Positions 21,301 to 30,600 of a stretch of 64,000 nt of DNA are shown here, piece after piece. Location: contig JBCAMK010000017.1 of NCBI GenBank assembly GCA_038503065.1, forward strand, positions 930,001-994,000, written 5' to 3'. Position numbers and translations under genes: made by a program. The DNA is from Paragyromitra xinjiangensis. Its lineage: Eukaryota > Ascomycota > Pezizomycetes > Pezizales > Discinaceae. The notes under the pieces were generated by a model. The model was given only the letters and a program-made list of their open reading frames with translations. It did no database searches and was not told the origin of the DNA. The first letter of the stretch is position 1, and each line of letters begins with the position of its first letter.

Positions 21301-22025
21301 TCCGCTATGGCATTGAAACACAAAGCTTTTCACACCACTGCAACATCGCACACCACACCGAAAACGAAGACGCAGAAATTCATGGCATACAAGAAGCCAC
21401 TCATCTACTCGTCAACCACATCATTTATCCCACCCCAGTCTTCCTCTGCGTAGACAATCAGAACGCCCTATTGGCGCTAACAGGCGCAACCACAGCTAAC
21501 AGGGAATACCTCTGGCACACCCTCACCAGCATACAAACCCTACAATCAATCGGCTGCCAAGTAATGGGCAAATGGACCCCATCACACACAAACATCAAGG
21601 GAAATGAAATGGCAGATCGCCTAGCCAAAGAAGCTTACCACCTACCACCATGCAAATGGACACGAACCACACTAAACTGGTTATCCCTCCAACCACGCAA
21701 AATCCTACATCAAAAATGGATTCCCCCACATCCTCATTCCAAACGATTAAATTTAAAAATCGCTCAGCTGCCTCTACACCGCGCAAAGAGAATCTGGAAA
21801 GTCAGAAATGAACTTTCCAAAGCCGATCACCAACCGGGGCAACCCCCCACCGTCTGTCAATGCGGAAAAGAAGATTCTACCAAACACCGCATCCTCTCTT
21901 GTCCACTCTATATCACAGAAAGAGCATTATTTTTTGAACAACGGGATATCAAATGGGATTTTCTTTTCGGAAATGATTTAAATATTGCGAATTGTTTTTC
22001 TTTTATGGATGCGCTTGATATTTGA
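18339..22025 (+). CDS. LINE 2-II ORF2: endonuclease, reverse transcriptase, RNase H (copy 2d)
   Basis: 1,228 aa, uninterrupted, aligning end to end with 2c. Visible motifs: GDFNLHHTWW and SDHATIT (endonuclease); SDIEGAFN, LPQGSPISS and YIDDDALL (RT); YSDGSKAED, ENEDAEIH, CVDNQNAL and GNEMADRLA (RNase H); and the C-terminal CQCG...H...C motif. The protein could be active, but expression in its natural two-ORF context may suffer because upstream ORF1 has an early stop. Confidence 0.92.
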   Translation: MTTKSSGIAQVQQLNCAKGMASTHSVTQHAATNKSLIALLLQDPWCLPTGLPPQIPNFTLFAPLSPNPKCVTYIKSHLNPTQKSTYFNNCLTVQIKLPNLTIDITNIYANHLPSSHNYLSTNTFLPNHIICGDFNLHHTWWYGAKTHLHFPTIDRTRPTSNLLVSWLEEQAYHLHNHPGTYTHFPRNGNNSSIIDLTFSKGIEHLAQLWESDSGLKDGSDHATITTTFVLNAHTHTRPKRDIHKADWDKFHRIIQNHPIHNMPLTTKAQTTTACETLTLLLQQATEAAIPLSKPSQKSKSWWTKELTKLRKALSATNQYSRSHPTPENKLTAKNLHKKWQKEVKLAKEHHWQQRLNTSDPNTLWKTIKQSKGRTPPTNIPSLENKSEFQDKCQIFTKAFFPPNNSTPQPIPPQWLQPPHTNITHELPHITTNHISKLLAKTNNNSAPGADGITYPIITQAHLADPNLIPKIFNQALLHSVMPSCWKHALITPIPKASKPDYSTPKSYRPISLLSCLGKLLEKCVAKKLEAYAITTGAINSQHTGARTSISAIDPLANLLTTAQEWLDRKIIRSKNKSGNREIRPSLLTSDIEGAFNCVIHSQMLHILQHYTFPNWITNWYKEFNNNRTISFSFNQQKENPKPFPQGLPQGSPISSIAFTIYSAALDATPSPSNLQHSSIYIDDDALLQGAFRTKFANITLQNRFMEKINRAKYLNINYLPPKTELIHFLTKTTPRKLDIPLIIPSINLEILPSQVIKSLGIHIDDKLSFLPQTDKASNRLRAITQRLSTMAKAHNLTPSNLHQLINALAIPNFLWGSPLWWTGKDNLLERIKPAYHSLARLITGLPWRTKLEKLLAEAALPPLNLLLDMHTQKYAIRILKTGPHNPAFLPLIKLLPQNQEYQGTGRKRIASLLTPLLQHSPPLENLLPPSPPTYLSSENILISSKSKEETAREHKSWTGTLENAWLLYSDGSKAEDGTTSVAAHLIHIRYGIETQSFSHHCNIAHHTENEDAEIHGIQEATHLLVNHIIYPTPVFLCVDNQNALLALTGATTANREYLWHTLTSIQTLQSIGCQVMGKWTPSHTNIKGNEMADRLAKEAYHLPPCKWTRTTLNWLSLQPRKILHQKWIPPHPHSKRLNLKIAQLPLHRAKRIWKVRNELSKADHQPGQPPTVCQCGKEDSTKHRILSCPLYITERALFFEQRDIKWDFLFGNDLNIANCFSFMDALDI

Positions 22026-22170
22026 AATTGTTTTTATATTATTATTTGTTAAGTTTGTTTTAGTTTTGTTTTGTTTTGTTTTGTTTTAGGGGAAGTTTTA
22101 GCGGTGGAAGTTGAGGCGATATACTTTGTATCAGGGCCATATAAAAATAAATAAAATAAAATAAATAAAT
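22026..22170 (+). other. 3' UTR and tail of LINE 2d
   Basis: Contains a TTTTG-rich run, then GAGGCGATATACTTTG, AGGGCC and an A/T tail of AAAATAAAT repeats. The same terminal motifs occur at 16530-16590 (2c), about 5100-5135 (2a), about 25515-25545 (2b) and about 55675-55710 (2f), marking the conserved LINE 3' end. Confidence 0.7.
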
Positions 22171-22178
22171 ACACATGC

Positions 22179-22583
22179 GGATTAGACTGAACTGCGCCGT
22201 GCATGTAGGACTGCAGTGTGCAGGACTATGCCGGTGGTTCATAGAGTCTAGAGTGGTCAGATTGCTAATGGAGGTGCGGCAGCTCTTGAAGCACAGCCCC
22301 CGGAAGTACGGAAGGTCTTCCGGAGTAGAACACCAGTCCATTTGGCAATGGGACTCCGGGTCAAACCCAGTCCCCCACTAGAGCACGGCAGAGCGAGGAC
22401 TGCGGAACGCAGGTGTTAAATACATCGCGAATGCTCCACCCTGCTGCTCCATTCTCCAGCGATAGTTGTGCCCTTAAGATTCTTGAGTAGTTTGCACGAA
22501 AGAATCAGATTCTGAACCTGATCTATATCCAATTCGCAATGGCCGTACACCTAGCCTATCTACCTAGGCCTACCCCCGTTACA
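22179..22583. repeat. Dispersed repeat R, right half (copy R1)
   Basis: About 405 bp matching 61594-61999, beginning GGATTAGACTGAAC and ending CCCCCGTTACA. Two stretches are weakly tRNA-like: TGCCGGTGGTTCATAG could be a degenerate box A, and GGGTCAAACCC near 22358 differs from a box B core by about one base. A tRNA-related SINE origin is possible but unproven. No protein-coding content was recognised. Confidence 0.7.
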
Positions 22584-24307
22584 CCACTCCCACTACCATC
22601 ACACTCTACAATCAAAGCATTTCACCCACCGAGCAGAACCGCATGCTAGGTCTCATCATCGACCGAAAATTAACCTTCCACCAACACACACATCACATCG
22701 TCGCTTCCCTACTCAAAACCAAAGGCGTCATTTACCCCCTCCTCAAATCCATACACCTCACCCCCGCCACCATACACCACATATTACAAATAGTCCACAT
22801 TCCCAAAATGCTATGGGGTCCCCCATATGGTGGACAGGTGCACCCACCATAATAGACAACATTCAACCAGCATATCACAGCCTCGCCCGTCTCATCACGG
22901 GGCTCCCCAGATACACTAAAATAACCCACTTATTACGTGAAGCTGCTTTACCACCGCTCAACCTCCTATTGGATTACCATTCACAAAAATACGGCATTCG
23001 CATCCTAAAAAATAATGCATATAATCCAGCTTTCCTTCCATTACTCAAGCTCCTCCCACAAACCAAAGAATACAAAGGCACAGGACTCAAAAGAATAGCC
23101 TCCCTGCTTCAACCCCTCATCAACAATCAACCCCTCGAAAGACTCGAATATTCCTTCCAACCTCCTTTCCTCACAACAAGTTCCCTACAAATCTCCCAAC
23201 TTTCCAAACAACAAACAGCCTCACAACAAATTAGCTGGACAGGCACACTTGAAAACGCCTGGCTCCTATACACAGACGGCTCCCTCAGCAACAATGGACA
23301 CTCATCCTCCGCAGCATACATTGCCCACATACGCTACGGCATCACCACCCAAACCCTGACATATTCTTGCGCCCTTGGACATCACGCCGAAAACGAAGAT
23401 GCTGAAATTCATGCCATACAAGAAGCCTTAGCCCTTCTACTCCAACACATCATTTACCCAACGTCCATTTACATATGCGTCGATAATCAAAATGCCCTAA
23501 AGTCACTTGCAGGAGGGCCCACACACAACAAAGAATATCTATGGCACGCACTCAATTCATGCAACTCTCTCCAAAACATAGGATGCTCCATTCATGGAGT
23601 GTGGACTCCATCGCACATGCAAATTTTTGGCAATGAGAAAGCCGATCAATTAGCCACCTTCGCCCACAGTAAACCCCTTTGCTCATCAGCAAAAACAAAC
23701 AACATTCCTCTGTGGCCTATTTGACCTCTGTGGCCTATTTGGCTCCTATTTGGCCTCTGTGGCCTCTGCAGAGGTCAACATTCCTCTGTGGAGGTTTCCG
23801 AGGAAATTTCGATATTTTCCTCTGCAGAGGCCACAGAGGCCACAGAGGTCCAAATAGGAGCCAAATAGGTCACAGAGGTAAGAACATGATCCTAATTTCA
23901 AATAGGTCATTTTTTGTTCTTGCTGATGCTCATGGCATCGCCTCACCCTTGGACATCTTTCACTCCTACCCAAGAAACACCTACTCAAAGCATGGACCTC
24001 TAATATCTCGGAGCCCACTGCCCTTCACATTGCACAACATCTTACACCGCTCTCACGCAAACGATTTTCCAAACTCGTTAAGATACACAACCAAGCACAC
24101 TTCATTGATCCCACCGGATTTACTGATCCCCTCACATGTATATGCGGCGAACAGGATGGCTCCCATCACCGCATCATGCTTTGCAAACTCAGAAGCAAAG
24201 AACAACAAGATTTCTTTAAAAATTCAGAACCAAATTGGAATATTTTCTTTTCGCCTAAGTTAAATTTTTCTGATTTTTTTTCTTCTATTGATTCTCTTGG
24301 GTTATAA
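22584..24307 (+). pseudogene. LINE 2-I ORF2, C-terminal part (copy 2b)
   Basis: Encodes the region after the RT catalytic box, the RNase H domain (YTDGSLSNN, ENEDAEIH, CVDNQNAL, GNEKADQLA) and the C-terminal CICG...H...C zinc motif. Relative to 2a there is a 1-bp deletion near 22819 in the sequence encoding the LWGSPIWW motif. A MITE splits the frame at 23687; removing it and one copy of its target duplication restores the frame. The start is missing by 5' truncation, so it is a relic. Confidence 0.85.
23687..23925. mobile_element. hAT-like MITE inside LINE 2b
   Basis: A 239-bp insertion with inverted ends CAGCAAAAACAA and TTGTTCTTGCTG (one mismatch in 12) flanked by TTGCTCAT (23679-23686) and ATGCTCAT (23926-23933), an 8-bp target duplication with one mismatch. 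CAG...CTG ends and 8-bp duplications are typical of hAT elements. The interior is built of CCTCTGTGGCC and CCTATTTGG subterminal repeats in both orientations and has no coding capacity, so it would need a transposase elsewhere. Confidence 0.8.
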
Positions 24308-24544
24308 AAGATTTAGTGAGTAGTAGGAATGTAAGACCGGTACTTCGCACCACTACTGAATTCTAAGCGAAGCTTTAGATAGCTCTCTAGACTCTGTAAC
24401 TCGACCGGCTACTATCCGTAGCACAATACCCGAGCGCACGTCCTGACAACTTCTTATGAACCGCACAAAGGCAACGATAGTTTAAGCGAGATAAGGGTCG
24501 GGGCTGTTCCGTTGAAAGAACTTTCTCAATAGGAAGGACACGAG

Positions 24545-24833
24545 TGTTGAAGCGCGAAGCTATGCTAAACAACTCGATACGATGGAGAATTTATCACGGA
24601 ACAAAGTATGTTGGTAACAAAATAATATTGATAAGGCTCGTTCTTCCTCGATGATGATCGACTCAGAATTGACGTCCAATGCAAGAGTATTTATATCCCG
24701 TCCTCTTTACTACTGTGTGTTCTTTGTAGCTTGGGTCGACGGACTAAACTATCTACTATTACAAATTGAACTAACTCGCTTATCCATTTATCCGACATCC
24801 TATCAGCGAAGCCGATATCTCCAACTTCCAACA
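24545..24833 (-). repeat. Possible solo LTR (Copia-like)
   Basis: A 289-bp segment that on the minus strand begins TGTTGGAAGTTGG and ends CTTCAACA, the TG...CA ends typical of LTRs. It carries a TATA-like GGATATAAATAC about 150 bp from its 5' end. The flanking 5-mers do not match (ACGAG and CTTAC), and no primer-binding site or gag-pol sequence follows, so it is at best a solo or degraded LTR. Confidence 0.4.
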
Positions 24834-25186
24834 CTTACCCCTCGTTCAGTAATCCTCAGATCGCCTCGGTTCAACGTGGCGATGATACGGTTGCGACGGT
24901 TGCGTTTGCCCGATCGAGTAGGTGGTTACACGATATCGTTTTGTTGCGACAGCTGGTATTTGGAGCCCCGTAGAGCGGGCAGGAGACATCTGATGACTAA
25001 TCCGAATAGCCCACGTGACTCGGCGCCCCAAGTTGCCCTATGAAGACCTCTCATACATACCCTCCGGGTCACGTTCCGCGGGAAGGGCGCCGTTGACGAC
25101 CAAAGGGTTACTTTTAGTCTCCGGGACGCGGATATTTTGCGGGTGTCCCCCCTTCTCGATCCAGCGCTGCCAGCAGCGCAAGCGAA

Positions 25187-25350
25187 GGCAGGGTAACGGC
25201 CGGGTAACCGGGGAAGGCAGGGTAACTGCCTGGGAATAGGCTGGGAAGGCCAATATCACAACAGGCAGCCACAGAGGGGTCCAACGAAGATGGGAAGGTG
25301 ACCAAATGGAAGGTAGGGTAACTCCCTACGTAGGTAGGGTAACAGGGAGA
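25187..25350. repeat. Cluster of GGGTAAC motifs
   Basis: At least five copies of GGGTAAC, several within AGGGTAAC or GTAGGGTAACTCCCTAC contexts, on the plus strand. The spacing is irregular, so it is not a simple satellite. Function unknown. Confidence 0.55.
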
Positions 25351-25639
25351 CCACTGCACGCCTATAGCCATAGGTATAACAAGGAAGATGATTGGTTTTT
25401 CCTCTTGGTTATTTTTCCTTTTAAAGTTTTTATTATTATTTATTTTTCTTATCGTTAGTTATTTTGTTAAAAAACTGGGAGGAATTATTTGTAGGTTGGC
25501 GGTGGATGAGGCAATATACATTACTATTAGGGCCGTAGAATTAAAACACTAAAACACTAAAACGCTAGAGGCAGTAACGGCGTACCCGTTACAGACGCCT
25601 TGATTCCTCATTCCTCTCCTCGATCAAAAAGGAATTTAT

Positions 25640-26155
25640 TTGCTTCATCACAACAGCGATTCGCTATGCCCTGAAGGCATGGACTACCGGCATGTATCTG
25701 AAGCCTGAGGACTTCAATAGGCGGAACTGTCACTGTATATCCTCAGCCCGATATCCCCTTTAGCAGGAAGACTGACATCCTTTATAGCGATCTGGCTCAG
25801 GCACTGTAGGATGTGGCAGGAGCGAGCATTGAGCACCCCTGAATGGGAGGTAGAGATCTTACGAGCAATTCGTCATGAGATAGAGAGGAAGCTTGCCCGT
25901 ACAGCTAAGTCATCTATGGATGAGTCAGCTACTCCTTGGAGCGACGACGATGAGGAGGATCTTATGGGTGAGTTGGAGTCTTGCAAGCGGAGGCGTGAGA
26001 TGGAGACCGAATCGTATCAGGCTGCTCGAGCAAAAAGCAGGCGAAGAGGCTCGGAGGCACCTCATCCTGGGGATACAGAGCAGCAGGCGCCTGTTAAAAT
26101 ACCTGAACTTTTTGTGCAGGAAGAAAGCGAGATTGAGACTGAGGTGCATCAGTAA
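25640..26155 (+). pseudogene. DUF6532-like protein remnant in the TIR element
   Basis: Translates in pieces to the KKEFICFIT...ALKAWTTGMY motif, then SRKTDIL.SDLAQA, and finally a 114-codon open stretch (25811-26155) rich in Arg/Glu. The first two motifs recur at about 63820-64000, and the general pattern (a hydrophobic stretch then AL-x-x-W-x-x-G) matches the fungal DUF6532 family, whose function is unknown. The pieces are in different frames without an obvious intron, and the N-terminal half is missing. Confidence 0.45.
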
Positions 26156-26863
26156 AAAAAAAATTCCGCCCAAAAGGTACATATTCCGCCCGACTGCCTG
26201 ACACACCTTGGTGACACTAGGTGCTTGCTGCGCTTCCCCCTGGCGCCGCTTGCTGCCTGCAGCACTTCCGGGCGACCTCCTACCATCCGGCAGCGCTGGG
26301 CGGCAGCCTGAGTACTTAGCAAATTTTCAATCAAATTTTGCTAAGTCCCTGAAAACTTGGGACTTAGCAAAATTCACTTCGTCTCCTGCCAGGCACTGGC
26401 ACTCAGCGATTTTCAAAATTCTGGAGGTCGCTTAGTCATCACTATGTGGTTGCTTAGTCATCACTTTGTAGTCGCCAAGTCGTCGCTTAGTCGTTGCCAA
26501 TGCAACGCCTAGTAAGACACCAATCTCCACCTCCCCCTATTCCCTCCCGTCCTTCCTACTATTGCTTCCCCCTATTCCCTCCCACCCATTCCCTACCTCG
26601 CTGTACCATAGTACTTTGCTAACATCGTGACTTTTAGGCTAGAAGTACTAAGCTCTGCCTGCAAAGAACCTCCTAGGTAACGTCTCGCTTCTGTTTATAT
26701 GATTGACGCTGATATGTTTCCTAGACTCACTTTGATCTGCTGCTTCAGCTTCCTCCGCCTCCGCTGGCTGCTTGCTTCCGCCTAAGCGAGCTCAGCAAGC
26801 AGCTCAATTCGCTGCCTGAGCTTCCGCCGCCTCCGGGAGGTCGTCGATCTGCTGCCTAAGCTT
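26156..26863. other. Non-coding interior of the TIR element
   Basis: Contains an inverted repeat around GACTTAGCAAAATT and AATTTTGCTAAGTC (26320-26375), repeated GCTTAGTC motifs to about 26500, and pyrimidine-rich GCTGCCT/CTTCCGCC sequence to the right terminus. No gene is supported. Confidence 0.5.
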
Positions 26864-26893
26864 CTGTAACGGGTACGCCGTTACTGCCTCTAG

Positions 26894-27105
26894 TTTGTGT
26901 AGTAGACAGGGCCGGACTGATGGGACTGTAGGAGCCTGCATCGGTGGGGTTGCTCCCACATGCAGAGAGCTACCGCGTCCCACTGATCTGGTTGATACAG
27001 AGGAACCGCATGTGCGTTAGTTGACGAACTGACGGCACATAGACGGCTGCATCTACCACTCCGAGGAAGTGGTAGAGTTCTGAATCAACCTGTGCAGTAT
27101 GCATC
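26894..27105. repeat. Dispersed repeat R, partial left half (copy R2)
   Basis: Matches 10745-10960 and 61327-61540, including the CTACCACT/AGTGGTAG hairpin. It breaks off after CAGTATGCATC. About 100 bp of GC-rich unassigned sequence with a GCCCGGGC palindrome follows before LINE B. Confidence 0.7.
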
Positions 27106-27205
27106 CATCAGCAAAAAGGGATGTCCGCCCGGGCTTATGGGCAAGCGCCCGGGCGAGCCTCCGAAATCCAGCACGCCCACCTGCGTCCAGCTGCATCCAG
27201 CTGCC

Positions 27206-27219
27206 TCTGTACGTCTAGT
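27206..27219. repeat. Target-site duplication of LINE B (3' side)
   Basis: TCTGTACGTCTAGT, identical to 33796-33809. Confidence 0.88.
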
Positions 27220-27645
27220 TTATTTATTTATTTATTGCTCATATTGCATAAATCCGTAACGGATATGGCATACAATGAAAGGAAACCCCATGACCGTACA
27301 ATAACTAACAAAAGAAAATCCTCCGCGAACATGAACCAACTAATTAGTAGATATCCACATCAGATATCCTTTGCGAAAAACAAAAACAAAACATAAATCA
27401 AAACAAAATAACACAAGGAAAATAACAAAAGAGGAAATAACAATTTTTATCTCAAAATTCTACCGAACAGTAGAAACGAACAGAATATCAATCGACAGGG
27501 TAAAATCATCGGGAAATACTCAAACAGTTTTTATAATCAGAAATCCTCCACACGGTCATGTTCCATCTCACCCCACTTTCAGGGTATTCATCAGTTTTCT
27601 ATCGTCCTTCACCATCGCATGCTTTGGGCCTATAGCCTGTTCTTA
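27220..27645 (-). other. 3' UTR and tail of LINE B
   Basis: About 425 bp with no ORF of note. Two blocks recur in the ORF1-only element C: CATGCTTTGGGCCTATAGC next to the ORF2 stop, and TGCATAAATCCGTAACGG next to the tail. The tail is a TAAA tetranucleotide repeat. Confidence 0.75.
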
Positions 27646-30600
27646 CTAGCCGTTCTCTCTTTCTCCTTCGCTCTCTTCCTCTTCGTCGTTGTAGAGGTAT
27701 ATTCCTTGGTGGGAGTACCTGTTGTCTTCTTGTCGTTCCAGGGTCCAATTTCTGGTAGCGATTTGGGTTGGTGTGAGGAATGTTTCAATGGTGGCAGCGA
27801 GGCCAGCATTGGTATGCATCGCAGTTCTCCATGTGAGTGGCATTGGTTTAAGGGCTGCTTTGAGTGCTTTGCGATGGGTAGGAAGTGGTTCCTGACCACA
27901 CTCTAGCAGTAGGTGTTGTGGTGTTTGGTTATCAAAGCCACATTTACATTTAGTGTCTTCAATGTTGTTGGTAGGGATTCTGGCGAGGTAGGATTTGGTG
28001 TATCCATGTCCGGTTCTCATTTGAGTGATGGTGGAGGCTGTTCTTCTGGGGATGTTTCCCCTCAGCGGGGCACTTGGTTTCAGTGCTGGTTGTCCGTAGT
28101 AGCTGCGGCCTTTCTTTGCCTGCTTCCATTTAGCTTTCCATATCGTCAGGGAGTGTTCCTTGATGTTTCTCTTGAGGTATGTGATGGAGGTGAGGACATC
28201 TGATTCTATCCTTGTTCCTTGGGCTCCTATCTTGGCGAGCTTATCAGCTAGCTCGTTGCCGGCAACGTTGACATGTCCTGGTACCCAATAAACATGGGTT
28301 TTGATGCCATTGTCTTCGAGTTGAAGCAAGTTGTTGCGGGCTTCAATGACCAGGTGCTGGCCTGGCATAGGGAGGGGTGTTGTCATTCGTTGTACTGCTG
28401 CTTGGTTGTCACAGTAGATGTAGACATCGTTTGTCAGGTGAGGTGATCACTGTACTTGTAGGATTGCATGCTTAGTGGCTTTTGCAATACCATAAAGTTC
28501 TGCGTCGAAGACTTCATTTTCTTTGCCAAGGTGGTAGGATTTGTTGACGACAGAGTGACCTCTGCGGAAACCAGCAACTCCAGCTCCTGTTTTGCCTTCC
28601 AGGAGGGAGCCATCAGTGTAGAAGACTAGGCGATCAGTCCTAGTACTGTCTCCAGCTGTGTGGTTCCGATGGTTTTCTGCTGCTGCGTCTTTATCTGCAG
28701 GGTCGATGTAGATGTCAATGGTGTTTTGGTGCCATGGTGGACAAGCCAGATTATCTACACATTCAATCTCTGATTGTGGCTGGATCCATTTGTTGGTAGA
28801 TGCCAGTATCCTATGTAGTCTTGTTTCGTATTTGGGGGAGGTGGTGGTGGCTTGGTGCCATGTAGTGTTGTTGGAGTTATCTGGGTTGTCGCTTTCCTGG
28901 GTTGAAGGCCAGGAATCAGGGCAGAGGGAGGTGATGGGATGGGTGTTTGGTAGGGAAAGGACTCGGAGTGCATATTTCCTTTGCAGCTCGTCTAATCTGA
29001 TTGGGGTAGGGAGGAGTCCTGTCTCTGCTTCCAGGGCATGAACAGGTGAGGTTCTGAAGGCTCCAGCAATCTTGCGCATTGCTTGATTCTGGACTTTCTG
29101 GATGGTGTTGCTGAGTCCAATCTGTCCGTTCCACCACACTTCAGCTCCGAAGTCACTGATGGTGGCTACACAGGTTTGGTAGAGTTGGCGGAGTGCCTTG
29201 TAACTCAGTCCTTTTTCTGTGTTTGCGAGACGGGAGATAGCCATGAAGGCTCGAAGTGCGGAGGCAGCTTTGGTCTTGACATGATGTTTGAATGTGAGTT
29301 TGCGGTCAAACCAGACACCCAGCCATCGCTGGACATCTGCAGCCTCAATCACGTTGCCGTCAGGCATTGTGACTTTGGCTTCATCAGAAGTGTCAGTTGT
29401 TCGTCTGGAGTGGAAGTGGGTGAGTTCTGTCTTTGGATTGTCAAAGTACAAGGCATTTTTCTCACCCCATTCGGAGGAGGTGAGTGCCATTGCTTCCAGG
29501 GTTTGAGAGTTTTCTGCTTCAGACTTTCCTGTAACCAGGAGGCCTACATCATCGACGTAGCTTGGGCAGGTGGAATCAGGATATTTTTCTTCTAGCTCGT
29601 TGAACAATGGAGCCAGGTATAAGAGGAAGAGGATAGGGGATGTGGGAGATCCTTGTGGGATACCAGTTTGAATGGGTGCCATGGCTTCAATTTCACTGTC
29701 GAATGCCATACAGGCTGTTCGATTGCTGAGGAAGGAGTCCACCCATCGGCAGATGGGAAGTGGGAGGTCCAGTTCTATCATGGTCTTGATCAGTCGTCGT
29801 TTGAATACAAAGTCATATGCACCTTTCACGTCCATGCAAAGTGCAGAGAGTGTTAGGCCTTTCTTTTTGGCTGAATCTGCAAGTGTGCTGATAAGCATAC
29901 AAGCGTCGACAGCTGATCTTTTTGGTCGACCTCCAATTTGCCATCTATGGAGAAGATGATATCTTTCTGCCATGAAGGCTAATCGGGTTGCTATGATCTT
30001 TTCTGAGACTTTGCCGAGGCAGTTGAGGAGTGATACTGGTCGGTAGGCTTTTGCTATCGTATAGTCCGGTTTATTGGCCTTTCTAATGATTGCAATTGTA
30101 GCTTCACGCCATATGGTTGGGTGGTATCCGGCTTTCATGGTGGCCTTGTAGAAGGAGTTGAACTGGGTCGGGTCAACTTGATATGCTTTTTGAATGCATA
30201 GGAAGCCAATTCCATCTGGTCCAGGGGCTTTCTTTGGTGCTGAGGTCATGATTGCTTTCCGAATCTCATCGTTGGTGAGGTCTTTCCATGGGATCTTGTG
30301 TTTTCCTGCTGGAACAGGTTCATCAAGCTCCACTGAGGGAGGGGGAGGGAATAGGGTAGCTCGGAAGAGATTGGCTTTCTCTTCAAAGGTTTTGGATTCT
30401 TGGAGGGTGGTGGGATTGTGTAGGGTGGGGGTGCGTTCACATCTGCGAGGCTTGGTGTACCTCATTGCTGTGAAGACATCTTTGCCATGAGCTTCTTCTA
30501 GGAATGTATTCCAGTGTTTACTCTTTGCTGTCCGGATTCGTCTGAAGTAGGAAGTTCGCAGGTTTTTGAATCTTCGCCACATGGCTGGAGTCTGATCTGT

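Larger units (their letters stand above)
16601..22170 (+). mobile_element. LINE family 2-II, copy 2d, full length
   Basis: 5.57-kb sister of 2c: leader 16601-16903, ORF1 with one stop at 16904-18337, intact ORF2 at 18339-22025, and a short 3' UTR ending in an AAATAAAATAAA-type tail before ACACATGC at 22171. It differs from 2c by many scattered substitutions, so it is not a very recent duplicate. Confidence 0.92.
24311..25373. other. Unclassified insertion in the LINE 2b 3' UTR
   Basis: The LINE 3' UTR stops at about 24310 and resumes at about 25374, with imperfect direct repeats at the edges (GTTATAAAAG and GTATAACAAG). Inside are an LTR-like segment (24545-24833) and a GGGTAAC-rich part (25187-25350). 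No protein domain was recognised in either strand; short open frames here look incidental. Confidence 0.5.
22584..25563 (+). mobile_element. LINE family 2-I, copy 2b, 5'-truncated and twice interrupted
   Basis: Begins abruptly within the ORF2 RT region immediately after repeat R, runs through the ORF2 stop at 24305-24307, and resumes as 3' UTR at about 25374-25563 with the AAAACACT tail. It is split by a 239-bp MITE (23687-23925) and by a roughly 1.06-kb insertion (24311-25373). The 3' end is followed by GCTAGAGGCAGTA (25564-25576), the family target sequence. Confidence 0.85.
25565..26893. mobile_element. 1.3-kb element with perfect 30-bp terminal inverted repeats
   Basis: Positions 25565-25594 and 26864-26893 are exact reverse complements over 30 bp, beginning CTAGAGGCAGTAACGG. 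Nothing diagnostic of a transposase is inside; there is a DUF6532-like remnant and CTTAGTC/CTTAGCAA-rich subterminal repeats (26310-26500). No target duplication flanks it: the left neighbour is the tail of LINE 2b and the right neighbour is repeat R. The outer 12 bases equal the target sequence of LINE 2-I, so the inverted repeats may in part be that target in both orientations. Confidence 0.7.

Noticed and set aside
22252..22370. tRNA-Ser-like gene in repeat R
   Set aside because: TGCTAAT and GGGTCAAACCC recall tRNA-Ser arms, but no acceptor stem or full cloverleaf could be drawn. Left as a weak SINE hint only.
24651..25043. 130-aa open frame in the unclassified insertion
   Set aside because: No recognisable domain; it crosses the end of the LTR-like segment and has no start context.
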